From Cryptomeria japonica (taxonomy: Eukaryota > Streptophyta > Pinopsida > Cupressales > Cupressaceae), in NCBI RefSeq assembly GCF_030272615.1, contig NC_081410.1, forward strand, positions 120,528,640 through 120,592,639: 64,000 nt of DNA, in the 5' to 3' direction. This document shows positions 21,900-34,579 of the stretch, one piece after another. The notes beneath the pieces are model-generated. The model was given only the letters and a program-made list of their open reading frames with translations. It was not told the origin of the DNA and made no database searches. Position 1 is the stretch's first letter. The number at the start of each line of letters is the position of its first letter. The position numbers were made by a program, and so were the translations under genes.

Positions 21900-24082
21900 G
21901 ATATATTTCTTGGAAACTCAACAGGTGATAACTGGTGAATGATCTCGATGTCATCCAGACTAGAGTCCAATGGATCAACATAATGCAAATTTTCCAGAGT
22001 GGCATAATCCATAGGCAAGTCTTGATCAATTGTAATATCATGAATATGAATCGTTGTCTTTTGATTTCCAACACTCCAGTTTTTAAATTGAAACTATGAA
22101 GATATCTCAAGTCCATCAAACTTAGTTAATTGGGACACAATATCAACTTTACCTCTTAGGGTAGACCCAACCTTATCAGCATAACCTAGTGGGTGCACAT
22201 AATTAGCATAATTCCCAAACATTTCCTCTTGAGCAATTTCATCAAAATGTTGGGAAGCCACGTTCAAAATCATCTCATCCACCATTCTTTGAAGCTCTTC
22301 TTCTAATTTCTTTTTACATTTAGAAAGGTGCAAGGGGGAGAGGTTAACTCTTTGTAAACAACATTGATTGGGCCGCTCTGGAAGATCAAGTTTTGGATAG
22401 TGTTTTCTAGTTTAAAATGAGATTGGAGACCATCATGTGAAATATTGAACAGAGTTTGACTAGGACCCAATAATTTATGCAGCCAGAATGGTCCATCTAG
22501 AGAAAAACCAGAGTAGAAAGATTTCCCAAAATTCCAGCTCTTATCAAAACCTAATAACTTATGATTCCTTTGAATAGATGGATGAAAAGCCTTAACAAGT
22601 GCATCAAAAAGGGTAGTACAAACCAACTTAAAATTTAATTCACTTAGGCCCATCTGTATAGGAGACACGGATGAACAGTTTGGATGGAAAGCCTTAAAAA
22701 GTGACTCAAAAAGAACATTACGAATCAATTGATCCTATAACTTAAGTGGCGGGGATGAAGGTTCACCGCCCAATTCCTCAACCTCATACTGATCTCTGTA
22801 CTCTTTCAAATGAAAAGAGCGCTGAAAGGAATACAAAGTGTGATCTTTGCACATAAAAATCATTTTCTGATCAACACCCTGGCATTGAGTATTATAGTGG
22901 CCCAAAAAAATTTGATGTTGATCTACATAGGTAGCATCTTGAATTTTTATTTTTTGATCCCAAATACCCCAATGGGATTGAATATTGAGGAAGGGAATGG
23001 ATTTGAGAAATTAAGAAGAAGGAACACTCTAACTAGCAAATGGATATACTCAAATGGAATCAGATCATGCTTTATAAAATTACCAAGCTTATTTGCCAAA
23101 ATTTCAATAATTTCAAGATCTCTGTATTCTAAAGGTAAGGTTGGGAATGATATCCAAAATGGCATGAATTGACATAGATTTGAATCAAGCTTAAAATTTG
23201 GAACCCAAGATAAAGTAAAAAGCCCCAATCCCTTACAAAACCAACCCTTGTGTTTATGGACTGCATCTCTGTTATCTTTGGAATCAAACAAATCAATAAA
23301 AAAAATTGATTCTAAATCTATGGAAGAAATAGTCTTAACTCCTATCCACATTTTATTTTCCCACTCTATAATATCGGAAAGTTGAAGTGTTTGGTCCCAA
23401 AATTTACCTATGAGTGTCATCTCCCTTAAGAATTTGACCTGAGAAGAGATTAAACCGTCTGGCAAGGCAATCTTATATTCGTGGTTAATGGATCTATCGA
23501 CATCATCTCTCTTTATTGGATGATCTGTGGGCCTGTCATTTTCAGTTTGCAACACCTTCTTTCTCCAGACTTTGCTAGATTTATTTGGTATGAAGGGAAC
23601 ACTATTATTCATATCACCTGCAAATTTCCTCCCACTGAAGACCTCTTTTGGAGCAAAATGTTGTTAGGAGTGGAAATAAATTTAGGGTTATTGATAGAAA
23701 TGTTATTTGGCCATGAAACAAAAGATGATAAATGCCAAAAAGTGTTTGCACTCTTATCGGATTCGAACCTAACCATACCATGCTCACTAGAACCCTGATT
23801 TTGCCACAATATTTCATCAAGACATCTAAAATGAGCCCTATTTACCGATCGAGGAGATCCATCACATATGTCAAACACAACCCTAGGACCAAGTCTCTGA
23901 TGTCTTCTCTTAACCGTCAAATCATATACTTGTTGATGATCCTTTTTGTTCTTCTGACTCTGTCAATGTTTACCTTCGAAACCCTGCTACAAACCTGTCC
24001 TTCCTGCACCTCGATTGCGACCCAAAGAGTTTTCCCGCTCATAACCCAATTCAAAATTTGGGTAACACCTGCTCCTCCCCAT
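21900..24082 (-). pseudogene. LINE-A ORF1 with DUF4283-like domain
   Basis: The likely start is ATG 24082 (MGRSRCYPNFELGYERENS). The same frame continues through an early TAG and TGA to 23609. From 23612 another frame gives the DUF4283-like fold: KIALPDGLISSQVKFLREM, WFCKGLGLFTLSWVPNF and FMPFWISFPTLPLEYRDLEI, the (V/I)W(I/V)x(L/F)P-type segment of plant LINE ORF1 proteins. Charged, poorly conserved pieces follow at 22728-22303 and 22333-22094. ORF1 proteins of this type bind RNA. LINE-D starts similarly with MGR. Confidence 0.8.
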
Positions 24083-24157
24083 CTTCCCTTTTAGGTGCTC
24101 GTTTGGGATCCATTACTTGCTTGACATTATTGTCAAAAACCAAAAGACAAAGACATT

Positions 24158-25315
24158 TAGTATAATATTATGTTATTTTATATATTTATGTAATATTAAT
24201 TATAATGAGTTTTAATAAAATAACTATTAATAATTATAAAAGTGAAAATAGAGATTTTTTAAATAACTTAATGAAAAATATTTAAATTTGTGACTAAAAG
24301 TTATTAAATTATTTTTTATATATTAACATGATTAAAAAAATTATGATTTCTAAAAAGTATTAAAAAATATAATGATTTCAAATAATATATAAAATATAAT
24401 TATAAAGAATACATATAATAATTAGGTTTATTTGTTTAATAGAAATATTTGTATTTAATTTTTCATTTAATTTCATTTAAACTAAATGAAATCCTTATAA
24501 TTGGTTTTATTATCTATATTTTGAGATAAAAAATAATTATTAAAATTTATATGTTTATTTAGAAAAATATTTTATTTACAATATTATAAATGATTAAAAA
24601 TGAAAAAAATTATTTAAAATAGACATTTTAGTTTTTAAAATACAAAGAAATCTAAAAAAACCTAAAAAATCTATCATCCCTAAAATTTGCTCCTATCACA
24701 CCAATTTTTTTGAACCAATCATAGTGTAGATAAATAATTTTTACAATATGTTAAATTTAAAAATATAAATCTTAACTTTACAAAAACCAAGTTTTTTTTT
24801 CAAGAAAAAATAATAATCACTTTTGATTGGTGCAAACTATTTGAATAAAGCGGCTTCACTAAATGCAATAGTATTACCTACGACAAGTACTAATAAAGAC
24901 TTCAACATATTAATTGTAGAAAATAGATTTTTGTTGTTTATGTGCATATGATTGCACAAAGCATACAACACCAATATAAATAATAAAAACAATAAGTAGA
25001 TGGTGACAGTTGTCAAAATGTCAATTACAATATAGTTTGTGATATAATTTTTTGTAACTTTGTTAACCTATAAACTAAATACAAACTTCCAAAAAATTGA
25101 AGGTAAATATTTAATAGACTATTTATGCAGGACAAATCATGTTTTTAAATAAAAAATTTGTATTAAAAATATTAAGAATTTATATATTGTTTAATTTATT
25201 TAATATATTTTATTATTATCCTTTATAGATCATTTTAAAAATATACTTGTTTTGTGTAATAAATTATTATTAAATAATATATATTTAATTAAATGTAAAG
25301 CAATAATTATATATG
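24158..25315. other. AT-rich spacer starting with the right TSD of LINE-A
   Basis: 24158-24172 is the right copy of the LINE-A target site. The following AT-rich DNA has no gene that I can see. The block at 24184-24260 (TTTATGTAATATTAATTATA and downstream) resembles 56024-56045 and its continuation, so the target of LINE-A belongs to a dispersed AT-rich family also seen at 7868-8015 and 56940-57065. Confidence 0.7.
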
Positions 25316-25399
25316 AAATGGATTGAAGCTCAAGGCTTGTTAATGGGCTTGGTAGGGTAAATCCTATATGTGTCCCACAACAAGGTGCAGTATGGAGTA

Positions 25400-25860
25400 A
25401 ACCAGAGACAGGTTGGGTAAAGATTAACTTTGATAGGGCATCAAGAGGGAACCTAGAGATTTCAGGAGCAGGGTGTATTGCAAGAAATAAGGAAGGCAGA
25501 GTCTTTGCCAAAGGCATGCAATGCCTACTAGAAGGAACAAACAATGAAGCAAAGGCAAGAGCAACACTATTGGCCATTACATTGGCAAAAAATCTTTCGG
25601 TGATAAGATTACACTTGGAAGGGGATTCAAATATTGTCACGGATGCCACTGCGAAAGGGGTCTCACATTGCTGAAGAATTAACAAATAATTCAAATTATT
25701 GGTGAAAATTTTTAAAATCTACAAGATTTTAAAATATCACATATTCCTAAAGAGGGCAACTTGGAGGCTGATGTTTTGTCCAACATGGGATATGAGTTGG
25801 ATCTTCATGAAGTGAAGTGGTGGGAGGGAGGTGGGATACATGTGGATTGTATCATTTGAG
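25400..25860 (+). pseudogene. LINE-F RNase H domain
   Basis: The plus strand reads GWVKINFDRASRGNLEISG from about 25409, the start of the plant LINE RNase H. NNEAKARATLLAITLAKNL and LEGDSNIVTDA follow, with a stop or shift near 25672. The tail FHIPKEGNLEADVLSNMG at about 25730-25790 keeps the final Asp motif. The KINFDGASRGNPG consensus is altered (G to R and NPG to NLE). Confidence 0.85.
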
Positions 25861-26281
25861 TTTGAAGAATTTATTTTTTAATTGATTTGTGTGGGAGCAT
25901 GTAATATGCTCTGATTTTGGACAATATTGGGTTGGCTTCCTATGTGTGTTTAATGCACTAGGTTTAGGTACGCCACCAAACTCTGCTCTCCCATCGACGT
26001 GGGGCATGTAGACGATGACACGAAACTTGAATTCATAGTTTTTACAAGGGTTGAAGGATGACGTCCTTGAAATGATGGTGCATTAATAGCAATCTTTGAT
26101 GGGATTGCAAGACATGAATTTTAAAGAAAGGTAGAGGGCGAGCTAGCAATAAATCATACAATTTGAGAGGAATAACTTGGAGAGTGACAAAAGGCAAGAA
26201 ATTTACATCACAAGTGATACCCATGGAAGTGAATTTTTCGCTTCACTCAATAAAATAACAATTGGCATTTTTTGGGAAGAT

Positions 26282-26752
26282 CTCTAAGAAGAGACTTGGA
26301 GGAATTTTTAAGTTTGATGATGATTTGTTCCTATAGATTATTGAAACCCCATTGTGAGAGGAATATCTACTCTTCAAGTTTTGGTATCGCACCAACATGG
26401 ACAGCATCTCCATGATGGTGTCGTGGGGTTTGTTGTTTGGGATGGAGGAGGTGGTGGTGTGGGTTGCTAAGGCGTGTTTGTCAGACCGTTCGTTGTGTGG
26501 TTTAACTTATTTGATGTCTCGAGTTGTGGTGGGTCATGGATCATGATGCCCTTTTCGTAAAGGGATAATGTTAGACGGCAATAATATAAAGTTCAGGCCT
26601 TTTGTGTTGTGACAGGATGGAGTGGACCAAGAGGCGAGGAATAAGGAAGCCTATCTGGGTTGGGAAAACTTAAAAGATTACCTCAGAGAGAAAGAGATGG
26701 AGTTGCAGGAATCTAGAGAAGGACGTGGCCACGAGGATGAAATTTGCTCCTA
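26282..26752 (+). pseudogene. LINE-F ORF3-like frame, homologous to LINE-E
   Basis: With stops ignored, one plus frame gives FKFDDDLFL, then RTNMDSISMMVSWGLLFG (from about 26389), GLTYLMSRVVVG, and KFRPFVL with GWENLKDYLREKE (about 26665). LINE-E gives FLFKDEILV, MTNMEIYSLIAAWGLEF, FEWAIPG and LPFVRW with GWEALKTFVEL in the same order. It lies about 0.45 kb after RNase H. The family is unknown to me. It may be a real third LINE ORF, now decayed with several stops. Confidence 0.5.
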
Positions 26753-27077
26753 ATGACTATCGGATCAACGACCTGGGCAAGAAAAAAATGAAACTTTGAA
26801 ATTTTAAATGGTCATCTAGTTTTTGTATTAGTTTTATGTTAAATGTTTATATTTTTTACTCTTTATGGGATGGTTACATGCCATAATTTTGGGGATGAAA
26901 TAGTAGTTTACCAGGTTAGGTAGTCATGGTATAGTAGACAAGTTTATAGTTTCAAATGGCATGAACAATTTATGGGGTTAAATCCCATTTTTGGTATCTG
27001 AATTATGTACCCTTTTTATGAATATAAATATAAAATACAAGTTTACCGATAAAAAAAATAAATGGATTGAAGGTCAA

Positions 27078-29798
27078 ATTAAATATTGAATACTATTCGC
27101 TATTATTAAAACACAAAAATAGGTATTCTATAAAGAATAATAATATAAAATATTAAATAAATTAAAGAATATATAAATTCTTTATTAATATCAACAAATT
27201 CATTTGTATTTTTAATACAAAAATTTCATTTAAAAACAAATTTTTAATAAAGATATTTTTTGGTTAAAAAAATTAAGACAAAAAACAAAAATTCTAAAAC
27301 GAACTTAAGATTTCAAAATATTGAATATAAAATGATTTCTAAATACCTGCATGTTCTTCCTCCAAATTTCGACTTTGCTTGCTTCCTATTCGACTATTGT
27401 GTTGCTTATTGAAAAAACCTAACGATTTATGTCGATTTCTCCTCTTTCGTGACCAAGGATATGGTTAATACGTCAAGCGACATGATTCGTAGAATGCTCA
27501 TCGCATTTTTTTACTATTTTGCGATTATTTTAGGGTTGTTTTGGTTGTTTTTAGGGATATGGTTATATTCATGATTTTTTGCACGAATTAGACATGACTT
27601 AAACGCAGTTTAAACCTAGAAAAAATCATGGAAAATCGTTGACAAATTTTTCCACGATTTTTTCTATTTTTTCCACGATTTTTTCTAGAAAAAATTGAGA
27701 CCAACAACGATTCGTGATTAATCACAACCGATCACGATTTATTGCAAACTAGCTTCTATGATTTATATAATTATTATTATTAAAAAAAATAGAAAATATA
27801 TATTAGTTCTTGTCAGTAGGATGAATACTTATGCATTCAGCTATTTTAGTTAATTCTAATAACATCCACCAATCAATTAGATGAATTAATATCTATTGAC
27901 TATTTTCCTAAAAAAAATTATTCTTATATTTATTGAATTTATACAAAATTCTTTTAACTCTATTTCAATTGATCAATAATAGTGTATAGTCATATTGCAA
28001 TGATTTCAGCCTTCAATTGTTTTCTCCAAAAAAAAATTATCATTTTCATAATACTATTGGAATTATATTAATATTTGGACAATTGTACTAGTGTTGGTCA
28101 ACAACACTTATGCATGTGGGAAAGCAAAACAAATAAAATGTAATAATATGTCTACAACATTCTCTTGACCTTGAAGATTTATACTAATGCAACAAAAATG
28201 GTGTATTGCATTTATTAATAGTGGTGATTTGATAGCAATGCTATCAAATGTTTTCAGATGTGCATTGAATAAAATATAGTATTTAATTCTAAATACTGGT
28301 CCAAGGGGAAAATCCAAACACCAATGATGGAATGTACACAATCATCTTTTCAAAAGTGGCCTAGAAAATTTATAGTATGCACGTGGGAACATAATTGTTC
28401 TTGTCTAATTTAATTAAATTTGAATAGACAAATTTGATATTCTTCGAACACTCTTTTAGAATAACTCCCATTTTTCATCTCGCTTTTGTGGCTATCTACA
28501 ATTATCAGAGCCATAGTCTTTAACCTAGATAGAGTGTATCGTTCTTTCCCTTTTGGGCCAATCCTTGATGCCTTTACTTGACATTGCAACATTTTCTTCT
28601 TTTCTTGCATTGCATTTGAACCAGTTTCACTCAACTTGTTGTTTATCCCATTGTGAAACATGAAACCATCATGATATGAAATTTGTAAATAAACAAGATC
28701 TGATGGATACGCTCATGCAAAGGTTACCATGTCTGAGGGTGAGTATCTATGATGAGATGTAATATGAGTTTTTGTCCAAATATGAGATGTCTTATGATAT
28801 CTCCACAGTCATCTTTTCAAAGATATTGTGCAAAATTTATACTAGATGCCCATGGCAAGATCATTGTTTTTGCCTAATTCAATTAAATTTGAGTAGATAG
28901 ATTTAACATAAAGAAAGATGCCTTATCTGTTGTAATCTTATTTCTTTGACTATTTGTACAAATAATGTGAACGGATAATCAAATAGGAATTATGTTTTCC
29001 AATTAGAAGATTATTTTTTAATTTCTGGACTCGATCTTTCATTCAATTATTTCAATCACGTTTACTGCATTATTGTGACCATCCATGCAACTATTAAAGT
29101 CACTTTGGTGCATAGTTGTTATACTCGATACAATTGTTTATATAGTCTTGTTGTATTATTATGACCAGGGTGTTTTTCTCATACATGCAGCGTGAGCAAA
29201 TCACTTAGGGCTTTTGTTTCCCCTGTAGTAGGAAGGTCAACAGCCACAAATCCTATTTATATTTTCTTTTATTTTTATTGTATTAGAAGATATATATTGT
29301 TATATTGCAAAACGGTTGAACAACCATATACCCTAGTTTTCTCTTGTTTTATTTTTATTGTCTTCAACTTTGTATTTCGCTCTTATACCATAATGATATT
29401 TTTGTTTTCAAATAATGAGTAATTTAAACTGTAGCAAGATTTTATTTCTTTATGTTTTGAAGTCGATCGCCTAATATTTCAAAATTTGGAGCCCTCATTA
29501 TGTCATCTATTTATTGTCTAAGTTTTGTGTTAGATTCTATGGCTTAATGGTATTTATTTTGTACTCCTAAACAGCTTGCCAGTTACATTTGTTTGGACCT
29601 GAAAATGCATTACTTGTTATTGCATAGTTAAAAGGGACTTCATTAGATCTGTTTTTATACTAATATATACCAAGGAATTTCAACTTAAAAATGAATCTTG
29701 TTTAGAATGCAAAGGAGGCATTTAAAGTTAATAATAATAATATGAATATAATAATATATTATAATAATAACAACATAATATAAAGAATATAATTGTAA
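27078..29798. other. AT-rich region without recognisable genes
   Basis: I see no protein or RNA gene here. Short open frames (for example at 28410-28661 minus and 29192-29422 plus) have no motif, no homologue in the window and biased composition. 27640-27730 holds repeated CCACGATTTTTTCTA words. 29722-29790 is an (ATA)-rich low-complexity stretch next to the following LTR. Confidence 0.6.
28339..28910. repeat. Diverged direct repeat of about 100 bp (28339-28440 and 28805-28910)
   Basis: Both copies share, in order, TCATCTTTTCAAA, AAATTTATA, a TCATTGTTTTTG or TAATTGTTCTTG word, and CTAATT-AATTAAATTTGA. They are about 465 bp apart. No coding or element ends were recognised around them. Confidence 0.6.
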
Positions 29799-30817
29799 TG
29801 GTGAAAATAGGATTTGGCAATTTGCAACATAGAAGGGAGAAATCACCAAATCAATTTTGTATGAAAACAATTACATTCAAAAGAGGGAATGGAATCCACT
29901 AGATTCAGTCACAAATCAGATAAGGACTGAACACTGAATGGATTGGATTGATTTGTGAATGTTTTTCCTCTCTTTTGTGTTGAAATGTTGATTTAAGGTA
30001 AAGTGTTGAAAAATAAAGATAAAACTGAGAAAACAGTAAGCTACATATGGGGTATTTTTGTGTGCACCTTGATCTGAGCACTATAAGTTGAGTCAGATTT
30101 GACCCTCGAAAAAGCTCCTAAAAAACTGGGACCACATGACGTGGCAACACTCTCCTTTGAACTTTCCACACGTTGAAAAGGGTTGATTCGTCTTTGTGAG
30201 TGAAGCTTATTTTGAGAAGTACAACTCTGTACTTATTTCCTACACATGGAAAGAAAGGAAAATAGGTTGGGAATAGGGGCTTGCCTTAGGTCAAACCCCA
30301 GTCTTGGAAATAACCAAGAAATTGAAATAAAGATATTTGAAATGACTGTAAGGAAAGATTCTCCTTTTGAGGGAGATGTTGAATTATGTCTGGAAATTAA
30401 ATGATGATGCCTCCTTGTGAAGTTTTGCTTGCCACCACATGGAATTAGGGTTTCATGGAATAGGACGTATATCTCCACTTCAATGCTTGAATCTTGAGAG
30501 GGGAAATACTCTTTATATGCTAGCCCATAGGGAAAATTAGCTATTTTTTTGACATGAGCCAACACGGAGAGGGGAATCCCGCTAAAATTTGAAATGTTGC
30601 ATTGGGTTTTGAGAGGCCCCAAATTAGGGTGGACCATGGTGTGGCACCATGGTCTTTCCCTATTTCAGGGTAGGCGTAAGGTGCATTTTGAGTTTTATGG
30701 CATTTTTAATGTGTATAAGCATAATTAGGTCTTCAATCAGGCCAAAGGGTGCAAACACTAAGGTGAAGACCCAAATGTAGTCAAAATTGCAAAGGGGTGA
30801 AATTTTAGGATGCTACA
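29799..30817 (-). repeat. 3' LTR of the gag-only element (1,019 bp)
   Basis: It aligns along its length with 34614-35749. A deletion of roughly 120 bp, relative to the other LTR, lies near 30490-30500, where CTTGAATCTTGA joins directly to GAGGGGAAAT. Confidence 0.9.
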
Positions 30818-31349
30818 TTTAGCCCCAACTTTAGCGGGAGTATGAAGTCAATCATACTCTCGGTAAAGTACAAAGGGTTCACATTGAAAAAATTTCACCA
30901 AGTCATCAAGGAGGCAAGATACACTAAGCCCCCAATGGACTTTAGGATCTTACAACTTAAATGATAAGGTAAAAAGGAAGATCATGAGATAGAGAAAGAG
31001 AGAACCATGAATACAAACTAGTAAGGTTCTCTTACTATGAGTCATGAAAAGAAAAATATGAAAAAATTACAAAGTAAAAGATAAAGTTTTCTAAGTAAAT
31101 TTAAGTATCAAGATATGCAAGAGAGACAATCATTGAGCGAAGTGTATGCCCCCACGTTAAAACGATTACGTATGCCTCATCAGGAGAAATTGCTTTAAGG
31201 TAGGATACACCCAAAAAGACAAGCACGTTGTCACAATAATTTAGCCCCCAAGAAAGGACAAATCAAACAATAATGATCAGAAAACACAAAGCATGGGGTG
31301 GTTTCACTTAACTTTGGAGCACTATGCTTTTTATGAAAACCAATGTATA

Positions 31350-33782
31350 TCATGTATATATGCATAGAATTGTCATCATCCCCCAAAGAAAGGAAACCAT
31401 GATTTTATGATTATGAGGAAATTTCAAACACTTGTGAACAATAGAAGTAATCACTTCCATGGAAGAGAGCCAACCATGTCCCAACTTCACACGAAATAGA
31501 TCAAATGTAGGAATGATAGCAAAGACAACATATAAGAATTTAGTGCCAACATCAATAGGAAGTGTGATAGAACCAATAGTAGGATAAGAGAAGCCATCAA
31601 AAATTCTAACTATCACATTATTTTCATCGTATATCACTTTATGAAATTGCAAAGTATAAATAAATTCTTCAGTTATCACATTCACCATGCAAGCTAGACC
31701 AATAAGCACTCCTCGAGAAGGTATGCCTTTGATTTTTGTAGTGTAAAGTGGGCCATCGAGTGCTTTAATAGTCTCACTAGGATCAAATGTAATGCATAAG
31801 TCCTTAGGAGTTTTATTTTTATCAATGAGGTTCACCGCATTATTAGACTCGAGGCCAACATCATTGGGAGAGGAAGCAAGATAGTCGGTCTCAATCACAT
31901 TAGTGGAATGGGAAGGTAAAGGATTAGTAAAAATTTGAATATTTTGATTAGGAGGAGCAACTGGTTTGTTTCCTTTATCATTCACACCAACCAAAAATAT
32001 GGTATTATTATCAATCAAGTCTTGAATCTTACTCCTCAAGGAATAACACTTTTTAGTTTCATGACTGGGTTGACAATGGCATTGGCAAAAGGCTTTGGCA
32101 TCATAGGAAGCTGGCAAAGGCTTGGTTGTGTCAATTGATTTAATAGGAGGAAGTTTCAACACATTCCTTTGTAACGATTGTGACATAATACTATGCAAAT
32201 ATTCATTAAGAGGTGTGACTTCTTTCCTAGAGTATTTGGACAAAGGAGGCACACATGTTGCTACAGCTACTACTTGAGTGTTGTTGTTGACATTGAATTT
32301 GATGAATCTCTTATTCAGTTTGAACTTTGCAAAAGGTTGTTGAGTACTTTCACTTTTATCACTCGGAGTCATTGAAGATGATTTTTCCAATTGACACATG
32401 GTAAGCTGATAATTGTGAAGTATTGCGCACAACTACAAAAAGGAAGTAAACTCATAAAAGAGAAGTTTATCCCTAATATCTTTATGCAAATTAGAAATGA
32501 AAATTCTATGAATATCTTGATCAGGCACAGGAAAAGAAATTTGAGAATACAAAATGCTTATATCTACTAATAAAATCAGTCACTTTTTCTTTAACACCTT
32601 GTTTACAATGCATCAAATCAGTCAAAGTAATTTTAGGACCAATGTTATTGGGAAATTGTTGAATGAAAGCATTATCCAATTGTTGAAAAGAAGTTATAAA
32701 GTAAGGAGGTAAAGAAAAATACCATTGCAAATATTTATCCCTTAATGCTCTAGTAAACAGTTTAGCCAACAATATTTGGTCATGAGCAAAGTCACTACAC
32801 AAAGTTTGGAATGTTTTAACATGAGTCAAGGGATCACCTTTTCCATTATAAATTTCCAATTGAGGGACTTCCACATGTTTAGGAAGGACAACTCAGACAA
32901 TGTCATTGGATAATGGGATCACTACATCAAATGTGGGCACATTATACTTAGATTGATTCATGGAAGCTATTTGTTGTTGTAAGGAAGGCATTGTTTAGGC
33001 TAGACTATTGATTGTAGCTTGGTAGAAGGATTGAAATTGGATGTATTGGATTGAGAAGGAGAAGTAACATTTTTAAATGAAGGGAAGGGTTGAGGATAAG
33101 GAGGGATAGTGTTATAGGAAGGAGGTGGAACACTATGATAGGTACATGTATTGGAGATGATTGGGTAACAAATGGAAGACCTTCTTGAGGAGGAATAAAG
33201 GAGTTATGATAGATGAGTTTCCCCCTTGGCTAACACTTGTAGGTATGACATTTTGAGTAGAGGTGGCCATGATGTTGTATGTAAAAGTGGGAACACTGGA
33301 CATAGGGGTAGTTAAAGGAATGGAATGATTAGCTTGACTAGGAGGTTGTGTATAACCAAGGACTTCATCATAACTCTTCATAGGCATAATATTAGAATAA
33401 ACAATATGAGCAATACCATGCAAGATATCAACGCCAAGATTATCACTTTGAACCATTCTTTTCAATACTTCAACAATGGGAGAGATTCACTTTCCGGGTA
33501 TTATTGATGCATCCATTGTTGAAGATTTTCAAATTGATTGTCAATCTTATCCAATTGGTCAAGGAAAACCCTAGTTAGTGATTCATCCACATCAATAAAA
33601 TTATGGAAAGAATGAGGATAAATGGGGATGTTTGTAGGATTTCTAGAACCACCAGCACCCTCGTGGAATAAGATATCCAAATTAGGCTCAATCTCCTTAG
33701 TAATTAAGCCTTGGGAAGCCTTAATTATACAACTTCTTCTCACGGGGATATTATAGGTTGGATTGATAGTAGTAAAACTCAT
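31350..33782 (-). pseudogene. Gag-protease of the Tat/Ogre-like element
   Basis: The start is ATG 33782 (MSFTTINPTYNIPVRRSC). The gag domain is at 32874-32521 (LEIYNGKGDPLTHVKTFQTL, WYFSLPPYFITSFQQLDNAF). The frame 32432-31350 has a knuckle-like FCQCHCQPSHETKKC, the counterpart of the YCxYHxxxGHxTxxC block of Tat-type Gag. It then has a protease-like part, RGVLIGLACMVNVITEEF, where relatives have VLxDGG; the active-site Asp is missing. LGHGWLSSMEVITSIVH matches the LGRPWLH block. Stops or shifts separate the three pieces. The polyprotein end at 31350 is followed by no pol. Confidence 0.82.
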
Positions 33783-33789
33783 GCACTAA

Positions 33790-34560
33790 GGGAGGGAATT
33801 TTGAATTTTGAAATTGGAAATTTGAAGTTTGAATTTTGAATGTTGAAATTTGAAATTTGCAAAGTAATTGAATAATGCAAAATTCTAAAAAAAATGATCA
33901 TTTAATTACACAAAATGATTGAAAGAATAAAGAGCAATAATGTAACCCTCTAGGAAATTTAAATTTAAAATCAGGGCTTTGCTAAAATAACATCTTAATT
34001 TAAATTTAAAATTATCCAAAAGAGTTATAAATTTAAAATTAGGGCCTTGTGAAAATAACCTCTTAATTTTAGAAATTAAATTTGAAATGTTGAAATTTAG
34101 AAATTGAAAGAATCAAATCAAATTTAAAAATCAGGGATCTTTTAATTAACTACTTAATTTTAAAATTTAAACTAGAAATTGAAATTTGACCCAAGATTGC
34201 AATTTTGAATTGGAATTGAATTCAATAACCAAATTTGAAGAGGGAAATTCAAAATTTAAACAACCCACAAGCTCAATTTTTTAAAATTTTAAAATTAGGG
34301 TTTTTTAAATTAACCACTTAATTTTAAAATCTAAATCTGAAATTTGACTTGTAAGTGAAAAATTGAATTTTGAAATTGAACAACACTCAGATTTGAAACA
34401 ATTAATCCAAATTAAGAAATTCACGAGCTCAATTTTGATATTAAAAATTAGGGTTTTACTGAAATTAACCTCTTAAATTTTTAAAATTTGCAAGGAAATC
34501 AAACTTGTAAATGAAAACTTGAATTTTAAATTGCATAAATAATTAGATCTGAGAACATAA
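33790..34560 (-). repeat. Degenerate repeats in the AT-rich leader of the gag-only element
   Basis: A module like TTTAAAATTAGGG followed by 5-12 bases and AAATTAACCTCTTAATTTT recurs about five times (near 33958, 34030, 34125, 34290 and 34440), with short GAAATTTGAA words between. No ORF is present in this leader. Confidence 0.7.
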
Positions 34561-34579
34561 ATCAGAAACAAGGGTGTAA

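Larger units (their letters stand above)
8016..24157 (-). mobile_element. LINE-A: near full-length plant L1-type LINE, interrupted by two copia insertions
   Basis: The minus strand has LINE order from 24157 downwards: ORF1 with a DUF4283-like domain, ORF2 with endonuclease, RT, zinc-binding zf-RVT-like domain and RNase H, a 3' region with another ORF, and a short poly-A tail at 8022-8016. A perfect 15-bp TSD flanks the whole 16.1-kb block. Removing Copia-1 and Copia-2 leaves roughly 8.7 kb. Frameshifts and stops occur in all parts. The RNase H-bearing architecture is a known clade of plant L1 elements. Confidence 0.93.
25334..27059 (+). mobile_element. LINE-F: 5'-truncated LINE (RNase H to 3' end) with TSD
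   Basis: AAATGGATTGAAGCTCAA at 25316-25333 is repeated with one change at 27060-27077. The insert starts in ORF2 just before RNase H and ends ACCGATAAAAAAAA. Its 3' end resembles that of LINE-E (ACCGACCAAAAAAAA). 5' truncation with a 17-18 bp TSD and a 3' A-run is typical of target-primed reverse transcription. Confidence 0.9.

Noticed and set aside
30233-30637. 134-codon minus frame with a similar 76-codon frame near 35118-35348
   Set aside because: Both lie in the LTRs of the gag-only element; the similarity is LTR homology and no product is recognised.
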